Source: an uncultured cyanobacterium (lineage in GTDB: Bacteria; Cyanobacteriota; Cyanobacteriia; Cyanobacteriales; Microcystaceae). From it: a stretch of 48,058 bases of DNA. Numbering within the stretch: the first letter of the stretch is position 1; every line of letters begins with the position of its first letter. Of this stretch, positions 1 to 7,721 are shown in pieces. The position numbers and the translations under genes were made by a program. The notes under the pieces were generated by a model that ran no database searches, had not been told where the DNA came from, and saw only the letters and a program-made list of their open reading frames with translations. The stretch lies in the NCBI GenBank assembly GCA_903869185.1, contig CAIPYC010000165.1, positions 1-48,058 on the forward strand. Direction: 5' to 3'.

Positions 1-136
1 ATAGTTTGCTTGAAGTGGTAGAAAATGTAAATTTAGAAATTTTAAAATCAATATAAATATATGTCAGCATGGATTAAAATTGGAATACCTGATAAACATT
101 TTACCAGTGTTAAAAGGTCAAAGGATACAAACGCTC
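1..136. repeat. terminal direct repeat, left copy
   Basis: Bases 1-136 are identical to 47923-48058. The repeat covers the end of one gene (stop at 54-56, the tail of the gene starting at 47493) and the start of the next (61). A gene order that continues across the join shows the molecule is circular or circularly permuted. The repeat is either an assembly overlap or a short true terminal redundancy. Confidence 0.95.
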
Positions 137-537
137 CATTAAATGGTTACTATGAAGATGGCACTAATACCTATGATATATCATATTATTACCACGACAA
201 TATTTTTAAAGCCTTGCGCCAAACTTATTACAATATAGCAACTAAAACTGATTATGAATTTAAAAATAGATGGAATTTTTTTGAAGTATTACCAAGATCA
301 GAAATCCCAATACCTATTAACAAACAACAATTACAAAATATTAAAGAATTAAAGAATTTACTTTTAAACTCAAATTTTTCTGAATATATTGTTATCCCTG
401 AAGATAAGTATATGGCAGGATATTTAACTGAATATAGTCAAGGGAAAAAATCATTGCTGAAATTTGTAAATTGGTTTATTTTTTGGACAAATAAATATCA
501 CAGTCAAAATAAAACTCCATTTTATTATTATAATTAA
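61..537 (+). CDS. hypothetical protein, 158 aa, accessory operon
   Basis: I do not recognise this protein. It is soluble, rich in Tyr, Asn and Lys, and has no signal peptide or membrane segment. Aromatic residues cluster at both ends. It starts four bases after the stop of the upstream gene (47493-47978 on the circle) and ends four bases before the next ATG, so it sits inside the plus-strand accessory operon. The start has an AT-only upstream region and no Shine-Dalgarno, like its neighbours. The first 76 bases of the gene are repeated at the other end of the contig. Confidence 0.75.
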   Translation: MSAWIKIGIPDKHFTSVKRSKDTNAPLNGYYEDGTNTYDISYYYHDNIFKALRQTYYNIATKTDYEFKNRWNFFEVLPRSEIPIPINKQQLQNIKELKNLLLNSNFSEYIVIPEDKYMAGYLTEYSQGKKSLLKFVNWFIFWTNKYHSQNKTPFYYYN

Positions 538-541
538 CCCT

Positions 542-1207
542 ATGTTCACAATCAACAAATACCTACAATACAAAAACACCGCTGACAGCAAGCCTAGAGT
601 GCTTGTGGAAGGGGTGGATTATAAATATATTAGCTACAACACAGAAGAGTTTTATCATAAATTTATAGCAAATGGCAACGAATTTGAGGTCGGTAATATT
701 AAAGATAAAACTGAAAGAGGGTATTTAATTAACATCGATGGAGGATACGATCAGGAAAAAAGAATGGTTGCCAACCTCTCAGACACACGTCTTTTGCTCT
801 CGGTAGAGATTGAAAATTATAGGTGGTCTGACGTTATTTCTGATAAGGTTTTAAATATTAGAGAATTACAAGTCGTCCATTACTTAGGAAGAAAAGCAGA
901 TAATGAAGAAGACTACGATAGAGAAGAATGTTGGGGTATTGCAATTTTCAATAATAGTGAAATGTGTGTATTTTTTCCACACCCTCAAATTACTTGGGGG
1001 ATATTTCCAAAAAATATTAAAGATAAAGAAGGTCTTTTAACTTATACTGGAATTAATGCCAGTAGCTTAAATTATGATGATATGATTGAAAGAATAGAAA
1101 CTTTTGATTTTGAATCCGACCCCAAAAAATACTCCAAACTTTTGTGGAATTTGTCCGAAGAGGAGGGTTGGAAGAAGGTTTTTGGGTTGTTAAATATAAA
1201 AGTATAA
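542..1207 (+). CDS. hypothetical protein, 221 aa
   Basis: Unrecognised soluble protein, acidic overall, with no membrane helix. Residues 130-160 are hydrophobic and aromatic, including a CWGIAIF stretch and an FFPHPQITWG stretch that look like core beta strands. It is tightly packed in the operon (4 bp after the previous stop, 2 bp before the next ATG). Function is unknown; the position among small phage genes upstream of the integrase suggests an accessory role. Confidence 0.75.
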   Translation: MFTINKYLQYKNTADSKPRVLVEGVDYKYISYNTEEFYHKFIANGNEFEVGNIKDKTERGYLINIDGGYDQEKRMVANLSDTRLLLSVEIENYRWSDVISDKVLNIRELQVVHYLGRKADNEEDYDREECWGIAIFNNSEMCVFFPHPQITWGIFPKNIKDKEGLLTYTGINASSLNYDDMIERIETFDFESDPKKYSKLLWNLSEEEGWKKVFGLLNIKV

Positions 1208-1209
1208 GT

Positions 1210-1368
1210 ATGCCCAACACCAAAGCCTTTTCAGCAACTACCATGGATATTTTGAAAAAAGAAATAGACAATTTCCTAAATTCTAAATTGAATAAAAATA
1301 TCAATGTAATTAGTCTAAGCCACTCCAGCAATTCAGCTGGATATACCGCAATTTTAATTTATGTATAA
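1210..1368 (+). CDS. small hypothetical protein, 52 aa
   Basis: Reads MPNTKAFSATTMDILKKE at its start and ends in IYV. ATG at 1210 lies 2 bp after the previous stop. Its last eight bases, ATGTATAA, contain the start codon of the next gene. This is the same coupled junction seen at four other places in this genome and is the main support for the reading frame. No known family. Confidence 0.6.
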   Translation: MPNTKAFSATTMDILKKEIDNFLNSKLNKNINVISLSHSSNSAGYTAILIYV

Positions 1369-1519
1369 CTTTTTTTTAAAAATACTCTTATTTTGCCTTA
1401 AACAAGCTGAGGAATTTAACAGAGCAATTGTAGATAAAATTAATTTAGACAATGCCATCAGAAAAAGGATGAGTAAAAAAGCAAAAGGATTAAAAGTAAT
1501 TTTTGACCAAAAAATATGA
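1361..1519 (+). CDS. small hypothetical protein, 52 aa
   Basis: The start ATG overlaps the previous gene by 8 bases, and the TGA stop overlaps the next start as ATGA. The first 14 residues are hydrophobic (NFFLKILLFCL), a possible short membrane or signal segment, followed by a basic tail rich in Lys. Its frame is supported by the two coupled junctions. Function unknown. Confidence 0.55.
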   Translation: MYNFFLKILLFCLKQAEEFNRAIVDKINLDNAIRKRMSKKAKGLKVIFDQKI

Positions 1520-1656
1520 ATAAATTTGATAACGACCAACAAAAACTATTTGAGGCTTGGGAAAATTTCAAGCGTGAGTTCGTGGACGGAGTAGGGAAAA
1601 CTGCGAGCCCCATATTAAAGACTCTAGTGTTTGTTTTAAATAAAATTTTTAAATAA
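1516..1656 (+). CDS. small hypothetical protein, 46 aa
   Basis: Starts at the ATGA overlap with the previous gene and ends 2 bp before the next ATG. The N-terminal half is charged and probably helical (residues 1-25), and the C-terminal part is hydrophobic (ILKTLVFVLNKIFK). It may be an amphipathic or membrane-associated peptide. No family recognised. Confidence 0.5.
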   Translation: MNKFDNDQQKLFEAWENFKREFVDGVGKTASPILKTLVFVLNKIFK

Positions 1657-1658
1657 TT

Positions 1659-1904
1659 ATGCCAAACAATCTAGCACCAACAGTAGAAGCAATTACCAAA
1701 AATTTAAAAAGAAATAACTTTAAAGGAGCTACAGTGAATGAGTTTTTTGGGATCAAAAAACAGACTGCAAAAGCAAAAAGCTTGGATTATACTGACCCAA
1801 AATGGATTCCAACAGGTACAAAAAAGATGAGGAAAAATAAAACATGGCTTGAAAAAGAAGTTGCAAAATTTAGAAAAAAGTATTTTGACCAAAACCAAAA
1901 ATAG
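1659..1904 (+). CDS. basic small protein next to the integrase; possible excisionase/RDF
   Basis: An 81-residue, strongly basic protein. Residues 25-37 (TVNEFFGIKKQTA) look like the recognition half of a helix-turn-helix of the kind seen in excisionases, followed by a wing-like segment and a basic C-terminal helix (WLEKEVAKFRKKY). It is encoded 16 bp upstream of the serine integrase, the usual place for a recombination directionality factor. The DNA-binding role is inferred from charge and context only. Another possibility is a small transcription regulator of the integrase. Confidence 0.55.
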   Translation: MPNNLAPTVEAITKNLKRNNFKGATVNEFFGIKKQTAKAKSLDYTDPKWIPTGTKKMRKNKTWLEKEVAKFRKKYFDQNQK

Positions 1905-1920
1905 AAAATAGCTACCGTGT

Positions 1921-3567
1921 ATGATAGGTTTAATTTATCTCAGAGTTTCTACCGACGACCAAGAGAGTGGACTGGAAATGCAAAGAGCAATTACCAAAAA
2001 AGTTTGTGACAAATTAGATATAAAAATAGTTGATACTTACGAGGATGTAGCCATTTCAGGAGCTAGCCGAAATAGGCAAGGACTTAAAGATTTAAAAGCT
2101 AAAATAGCCAAACTGGCTGACAGTAGCGAAGAAATAGCGATTATTGTTTATGATATTTCCAGAATTGCCAGAGACATGACCATTGGTGAGGAAATTATCC
2201 AACTCTGCAAAAAAAATAAAGTAGCTATTGTAGATAGCACAGGCAAAATTACCAGGATTAATGGTTGGGCAGATAGTGCTTTTATTCGTTTTCAATTTAT
2301 GATGTCTACAACTGGCAAAGAGATCAAAAATGAAGATGCTATAAATGGAATGAGCCAAGCCCTTAATCAAGGTAGGTGGATATTTCAAGCACCTAAAGGT
2401 TACAAATACGAAATGAAATATCATGAAAAATTAGGTATAAAATGCAAAACTTTAGTATTTAATTACGAATCAGAAATAATCAAAGAAGCCCTAGAGGGTT
2501 TTGCTAGTGATATTTTTAAAAGTCCAAACCAAGTTCGTGAGTTTATTTTATCCAAAAATGCCAAAATTGAAAAAGCTAACCTAAAACAATTTTTAACCAA
2601 TCCACTGTATGCAGGAAAAATTGAATATCCAACTTGGAAGGTTAGTTTTAGGGAGGGAGTACATCAACCCCTTATTTCGATGGAAACCTACCAAAAAATT
2701 TTAGATAAATTTGAAATCAAAACCGAAAATGGCTACACAGTTAATTCTATAGAAGATTTTGCCCTCAGAAGGCACATTAAGTGTAATGAGTGCGAAGGTT
2801 GGCTAACTGGTTGCTGGGTGAAGGGTAGGGATAGAAAATACAAATCTTACTTCTGCCAAAATAAAAAATGTAAGTATTATCACAAGCATATGAACGGCGA
2901 CAAGCTAGAAGCTAAGTTTGTGGAGCTGTTAGAGTCCATAAAGCTTCCTAATTACATTTTGGAGACTGCCAAGGAATCGTTTGAGCTTGCATCTCAATTA
3001 CAATTAAAAAGCTTAGAAAATACCAAAAAAGAGGGTTTAAACGAAGTCAAAAAAATAGATAGGCAAATTACTAATCTCTGGGAAAGATTAAAAGACTGTG
3101 AGATAGAAATTATTGCCAAAAAATATGAATTAGAAATTGCAGATTTAGAAAAACAAAAGGTTATTTTGTCTGCTCATTTAAAAGAATTAGCCAACTCAGA
3201 AATCGATACCCAAACAAAATATCGAACCACGATTAATAGAGCAATGGTAATGCTCGAAAAACCTGATAAAATGTGGCTTTTGGGTAGCCTAGAACTAAAG
3301 CGCTTACTGTTTAATATTGTGTTTGAAGAGTATATTTTTGTTTGTCCAAATGATTTATATCCAACCGCCCGATTTTCTCTAATTTACCAGCTTTTTAGCC
3401 AGTTTGAAAATCAAAAAAAGGTGTGGTGGACTAATCCTACCCAAATATCCAACGTAATTGAGACCAAATTACTGAATCTTGTTAAGTCAATTCACCCCCA
3501 CGTCCAGCACGTGGAAAAGGGTGAATGGGATCGTGTTTTTGATATTTTAAACCTAGTAATCAATTAG
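1921..3567 (+). CDS. int: large serine recombinase (phage integrase)
   Basis: A 548-residue site-specific recombinase expected to integrate the circular phage DNA into the host chromosome. The N-terminal resolvase domain (1-150) has the catalytic motif IYLRVSTDDQ with Ser10, and a later DISRIARD segment carrying the conserved Arg residues. A recombinase domain follows (about 150-280; QGRWIFQAPKGYKYE), then a zinc ribbon with paired Cys residues at about 288-325. A coiled coil (about 355-425) and a C-terminal region complete the protein. Length and domain order match large serine integrases. It is the next to last gene of the plus-strand operon. The attP site is not identified, but a strong hairpin lies in the last 80 bases of the gene. 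Confidence 0.95.
   Translation: MIGLIYLRVSTDDQESGLEMQRAITKKVCDKLDIKIVDTYEDVAISGASRNRQGLKDLKAKIAKLADSSEEIAIIVYDISRIARDMTIGEEIIQLCKKNKVAIVDSTGKITRINGWADSAFIRFQFMMSTTGKEIKNEDAINGMSQALNQGRWIFQAPKGYKYEMKYHEKLGIKCKTLVFNYESEIIKEALEGFASDIFKSPNQVREFILSKNAKIEKANLKQFLTNPLYAGKIEYPTWKVSFREGVHQPLISMETYQKILDKFEIKTENGYTVNSIEDFALRRHIKCNECEGWLTGCWVKGRDRKYKSYFCQNKKCKYYHKHMNGDKLEAKFVELLESIKLPNYILETAKESFELASQLQLKSLENTKKEGLNEVKKIDRQITNLWERLKDCEIEIIAKKYELEIADLEKQKVILSAHLKELANSEIDTQTKYRTTINRAMVMLEKPDKMWLLGSLELKRLLFNIVFEEYIFVCPNDLYPTARFSLIYQLFSQFENQKKVWWTNPTQISNVIETKLLNLVKSIHPHVQHVEKGEWDRVFDILNLVIN
3490..3526 (+). other. strong imperfect hairpin in the 3' end of the integrase gene
   Basis: ATTCACCC (3490-3497) pairs with GGGTGAAT (3519-3526), and CCACGT (3498-3503) pairs with ACGTGG (3509-3514). 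The loop is CCAGC and there is a four-base AAAA bulge on the 3' side. Fourteen base pairs in an AT-rich genome are unlikely to be chance. It could be an RNA processing signal or part of a recombination site. No T-tract follows, so it is not a typical terminator. Confidence 0.65.
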
Positions 3568-3568
3568 T

Positions 3569-4027
3569 ATGTCCAAACTTTTTATATTTTTCACATTTAT
3601 CACTAGTCTAATCACTAGCAATTTCTTTTTTGTACCTATACAAAAAGCACCAGTAATCACGCCAAGTAGTTCTACGAGTTCAAGTAGTCCTAGTTCGGAG
3701 GCTAAAGTAGTGCTAAGTAGCTCTAGTAGTTCCATTACCAGTCAAACAAGTAGCCCAAAGCCCCAAACCTACCAAAAACAAGTTGTAGCAAGCAGTTCAA
3801 GTTCAATCGCACCAATTACCACTGCTAGCTTGCCAGCTGATTACGTACCGGCTCCAATTTTGCCACCAATTCAGCCTAGTAGTTCCAGCAGTTCAATTTA
3901 TACCTCAGATAGACCGCTACCAGTCAATTACGAGCCAGTACCAGTTTTTAAGACAGAATCCAGCCAAGCCACTGAGCCATTTAATCGTGGTAAATACGAG
4001 GATTTTGTAGGGGCGTATATGAACTAA
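3569..4027 (+). CDS. secreted serine-rich low-complexity protein
   Basis: A 152-residue protein with an N-terminal signal-like segment (MSKLFIFFTFITSLITSNFF). A long disordered region rich in Ser, Thr and Pro follows, including runs of four to six Ser. The C-terminus is charged (FNRGKYEDFVGAYMN). It probably acts outside the membrane as a surface stalk or spacer. It starts one base after the integrase stop and shares 4 bases with the convergent tail-tip gene, leaving no room for a terminator. It could be a lysogeny-expressed surface protein of the host; that role is inference. Confidence 0.75.
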   Translation: MSKLFIFFTFITSLITSNFFFVPIQKAPVITPSSSTSSSSPSSEAKVVLSSSSSSITSQTSSPKPQTYQKQVVASSSSSIAPITTASLPADYVPAPILPPIQPSSSSSSIYTSDRPLPVNYEPVPVFKTESSQATEPFNRGKYEDFVGAYMN

Positions 4028-7000
4028 ATCTCCCTCACTGTGATTACTTGATTCATTTCTGGTGGCTCACTATTGTGATCAATAGCTATTACTGTACCAG
4101 TAAGTAGCCTACCTTGTCTATTTTTGATTTGTACGATCAAACCAAGTATTAGTTCTGGAATGTAGTTATTTAGCCTTACTTGGACAACTTCGTGTGGATC
4201 CTTAAAATTATTCAAAAAATAAGTATACAGGAATGCTACAGATGGAGTTACTATAGTGTTATTAGCAATAGGCTCGGTTAGTGTAGTATAGGCAAAATCT
4301 GCATCTATTTCTAGTTCTTTGATACCATACTTTTTTTGGCTGGTTAAATCCTCCAGAAAGTATTGAAAATCTGTATTGCCTATATTAGAATTCAAAAAAT
4401 GTGCTTTAGGAACGCAATTAGCTTTTAAAGTCAAATATCCTAAGTATCTATCTGTAGAGTTAGAATTATAAAAAGTGACGTAAGGCACACCATTTTCAAT
4501 TCCTGTATCAATTATTGAGACTCCAGTATTATTGTAGCTGGCATTAGGATCGGTAGAGACAACCCAGCTTTGAACGTAGATGCTATTTATTGGAATATAA
4601 ATATAATCTAGGATTGAAGAATTAATTGTGTAAGGCGTCCCTAAAACATAGTAAGTTACAGATACATTGTATTTTACATTATCTTTTTGGTCTAAGTATA
4701 CTTTTTTTCTTGCATTGGCAGCTATAACCTCGTTGGAACCTGAATTGTAGAAATTAATAAAATAGATTGAACCTTGATTAAAAATATTTGGGAAAACGTT
4801 AAGCTTAAATTTCAATCTGTTAAAAATAAAATCGTTAGTGGTAGTATCAGACAAATAGCCACCATCGTCAATTAGATTATCGTTGATTACAAATGGTGTT
4901 GGCTTAGTTAAGTCGGCAGTAGAAATTGCTGGATTATACCACGTTTTATAGCCACTTCTAGCAATTAGTCTGTTATTAATCGGGTCAAAAGTAATATAGC
5001 CAAGAGTAGCATTTAGTATTTTTTCGATCACTGAGCCTATAGTATCAAACATGTCTATACTAAACAGGCTTTGTTTTTTATAGTTCTGAATTGTTCCATA
5101 TGTAGGGTGTGTGTACCACAGTCCTAAATAATCATCACCTGTATTTAAAAAATTAATATCCACATCGTAAAAAGAACTAGGGAAACAAAAAGAAAGAATA
5201 TATTTAAGATTATCATTCAGCCAAGTTTGTGGTGAGCTTGTAATTCCAACCAAATTGTTATTAGGGAAGCTCGGCAAATCAACAAATCTTTTGGTTTTGA
5301 TTTTTTCAAAATAATCTAAAATGGTAAAACTTACATCGTCCTCATTAAGTAGTCTAGTATCAATCACACCTCCCAAAGCACTTTGTTGATAGTAAGTAGC
5401 CCCGTCGTCGCTAGATACAGAATTTTTAAGCACTATTGGCTCGCCAGGTATATACTCCACAGCTTGGTCAACATTTTTATTTAGAATTAAATTAGCATAA
5501 TACACACTTTGGCTACCACTAGTAGTTTGGAAATTACACTTGAAGGTAATCATATTTGACCAATTACCAGTCCCAGTTTTAGTAAAATCACCTTTTTTAA
5601 TTTTAATTTTGTTAGAAATCCCATCTACCAAAGTGTTTTGATTGAGTGATAAACTAGCTTGGTAAGTAGTAGTTGCGCCCGAGCTTTCAAAGCGTAAGTA
5701 GGAATTAGCCAGGCTAATATTAGCAACTGTATCGCAAGCAAAATCTAATTCAATATAGTCTAAATCAGTGCTGTTATAGGTTGTAGAATTTACCTCGTTT
5801 GGCAGATAAAAAGTAGATAAATCATTTAAATTATTGCTGGATAAATCAAGTGCTTGAATACTTACAGAATCTACCAGAGCAGAGGTAGTAATCGTATTTT
5901 TTCTTGAAAAAGCTTGTATAAGGTTACTTAGTGGATCTGTTTGAGTGTATTGAGTAGAGTTTGTCCAACCTTCCGCATCAATGCCAGTAGCTAGGGTTTT
6001 TCTAAACACATTTTGAATTTTGGCAGTTGCAGAGGTTGTACTGGAGCCAAAGACTCCATTACTTAATTTACTAGAAATATTGAAAGCCCCAACTGGTGCA
6101 TAGCTAGTATAACTCCAGCTAGTATTGCTTGTATTAGTTTGGCTACCAATGCTAATAGTTGGCATATCAGTAATAGAATATAGCCTGTATTTGTTGTTGA
6201 TATAGCTTCTTACTGTATCTCTATCTGTAGAACCCAAAGCACTTTGGAAAATCAAAATTTCAGCTATATCTCCGCTAAAATTACGTGAAATACCATTACT
6301 ATTTGCTCCAATAATTAATCCGCCAGTAGGATCTATTGGATTAGTACCTGCTATAGTTCCAATGTTTGTGTTATTGAGATAGAAGCTAGGCGAGCCTGAG
6401 CTAATTGTCATTGCCACTACATTAAAGCCAGTACCAATAGAAGTAGCAACACTTATCCATCTGGAATTTTCATACAAGGCTAAAAGATTATTACCATTTA
6501 CACTATTATCCGTTACCGATGTCCCAATTCCAATGGCTACTCCATTAGGCGTGCCATTACCAATTTTTAAAAGATTACCATGAGCAGAACTACTTGGAGG
6601 TCTAAAAACTACGAATACAGTTAAATTTTGAACGCTTGGAATAGGTAGAGTATTTTGACCAGTTAGCCAAGCAGTGTAAGGGGAAGAAAAATTATTAAAA
6701 TTTATTGTTTCTATGCCATTAACTTGGTAAAATGATAAAATTGGAGTGTGGGCAGAATCTCCATTAGCAACAAAATCAAAATTACTTTTTTCATTTGCCC
6801 AAGTAGATTTAATAGAATTAAAAGATGGGTCTAGTTGATTATTGCTAACCCTATAATCCCTATAATTGCCCATGAACCAATGAGTAAGAGTAGCGTTACT
6901 AAAAATACTACCAATCACGGAGCTATCTGATAAACTAGCTAAGGCTGGATTTCCATATTCAAAATAAATTGTCTTGGTAGAGTTAGAAGCAATACTAGGT

Positions 7001-7326
7001 ACAACTATGAATATACAAGTTGCAGGATTAGCAGGGGATTGAACGAAAAAGCTAAGAGGAGTCGTTCCATCACTATCATACACTCTTAAATCGTTAAAAT
7101 TATATGCGGAATTGTAGGCTAAATGATCGCTCAAGTGGTTGTACACCACACACACGGTATAGTTAGTTTTTGCCGTTTTACCTGTATTATCCAGGGTGAT
7201 TGCTCTTTTGTAGGGATTAGTTCTGGTGGCGTTAAAATCACTTTCATTATTATAATTACTACCGATACCTACGTCTGGAGAGATTTTTTTAACTTGTAAA
7301 CTAAAATCAGAAGCGATGGAAGCCAT
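4024..7326 (-). CDS. tail-tip / host-attachment protein with DUF2341 and LamG domains
   Basis: An 1100-residue protein at the end of the tail block, downstream of the tape measure and a distal tail gene, the normal place for a Tal-type protein. Residues about 30-140 match the DUF2341 pattern (NPYKRAITLDN, FNDLRVYDSDGTTPL, TIYFEYGNPA). Residues about 165-385 look like a LamG/concanavalin-like domain (FVVFRPP, FSGDIAEILIFQSAL). The rest (400-1100) is beta-rich and ends in a segment with conserved baseplate style (VVQVRLNNYIPELILGLIVQI). It probably binds a host surface glycan at the tail tip. The adhesive N-terminus joined to a tail-hub C-terminus is noteworthy. Confidence 0.8.
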   Translation of the reverse strand: MASIASDFSLQVKKISPDVGIGSNYNNESDFNATRTNPYKRAITLDNTGKTAKTNYTVCVVYNHLSDHLAYNSAYNFNDLRVYDSDGTTPLSFFVQSPANPATCIFIVVPSIASNSTKTIYFEYGNPALASLSDSSVIGSIFSNATLTHWFMGNYRDYRVSNNQLDPSFNSIKSTWANEKSNFDFVANGDSAHTPILSFYQVNGIETINFNNFSSPYTAWLTGQNTLPIPSVQNLTVFVVFRPPSSSAHGNLLKIGNGTPNGVAIGIGTSVTDNSVNGNNLLALYENSRWISVATSIGTGFNVVAMTISSGSPSFYLNNTNIGTIAGTNPIDPTGGLIIGANSNGISRNFSGDIAEILIFQSALGSTDRDTVRSYINNKYRLYSITDMPTISIGSQTNTSNTSWSYTSYAPVGAFNISSKLSNGVFGSSTTSATAKIQNVFRKTLATGIDAEGWTNSTQYTQTDPLSNLIQAFSRKNTITTSALVDSVSIQALDLSSNNLNDLSTFYLPNEVNSTTYNSTDLDYIELDFACDTVANISLANSYLRFESSGATTTYQASLSLNQNTLVDGISNKIKIKKGDFTKTGTGNWSNMITFKCNFQTTSGSQSVYYANLILNKNVDQAVEYIPGEPIVLKNSVSSDDGATYYQQSALGGVIDTRLLNEDDVSFTILDYFEKIKTKRFVDLPSFPNNNLVGITSSPQTWLNDNLKYILSFCFPSSFYDVDINFLNTGDDYLGLWYTHPTYGTIQNYKKQSLFSIDMFDTIGSVIEKILNATLGYITFDPINNRLIARSGYKTWYNPAISTADLTKPTPFVINDNLIDDGGYLSDTTTNDFIFNRLKFKLNVFPNIFNQGSIYFINFYNSGSNEVIAANARKKVYLDQKDNVKYNVSVTYYVLGTPYTINSSILDYIYIPINSIYVQSWVVSTDPNASYNNTGVSIIDTGIENGVPYVTFYNSNSTDRYLGYLTLKANCVPKAHFLNSNIGNTDFQYFLEDLTSQKKYGIKELEIDADFAYTTLTEPIANNTIVTPSVAFLYTYFLNNFKDPHEVVQVRLNNYIPELILGLIVQIKNRQGRLLTGTVIAIDHNSEPPEMNQVITVREI

Positions 7327-7329
7327 AGG

Positions 7330-7716
7330 TTATAATTCAAAAACTAAAAATTCAAAATTATAGTAAGTTTCTGTGTCCGATACTATTTCTATGCTCTCAT
7401 TATTAAATTGGACGTACGCCCAGTTGTTAAATATATAATAACCACTATGCCCTGGTATTTGTACCCACCACCTTCTAGAGCTCAAAGCATAGCTAGCAAA
7501 GTTGGCATATACACCACTAGTAACATATTTGAATTTACATCCCCATACTCTTTTTCTTTGGCCAAGCACTGCGACGTCTCTATGCCCATGATAAGTTACC
7601 TTATTTTTAGTCTGCTCTTGACGTCCAATTGCCAAAGGACCACTCCCATCAATAGTTTTATTTAGTTGAGTTAAACTTCCCGAAGTTGCACCAATAGATA
7701 TTTTGACAGCAGACAT
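7330..7716 (-). CDS. distal tail protein candidate (Dit-like position)
   Basis: A 128-residue beta-rich protein encoded between the tape measure and the tail-tip gene, where siphophages carry the distal tail hub protein. It has many aromatic residues and a central VWGCKFKY strand. It is short for a full Dit protein, so it may correspond only to the hub-forming domain. It starts 5 bp after the tape-measure stop and ends 3 bp before the tail-tip start. Function is assigned by position. Confidence 0.6.
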   Translation of the reverse strand: MSAVKISIGATSGSLTQLNKTIDGSGPLAIGRQEQTKNKVTYHGHRDVAVLGQRKRVWGCKFKYVTSGVYANFASYALSSRRWWVQIPGHSGYYIFNNWAYVQFNNESIEIVSDTETYYNFEFLVFEL

Positions 7717-7721
7717 AATAG

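Noticed and set aside
1921-4027. attP site of the phage
   Set aside because: No tRNA-like or host-gene-like sequence could be recognised; without attL/attR or a host genome the position cannot be fixed.
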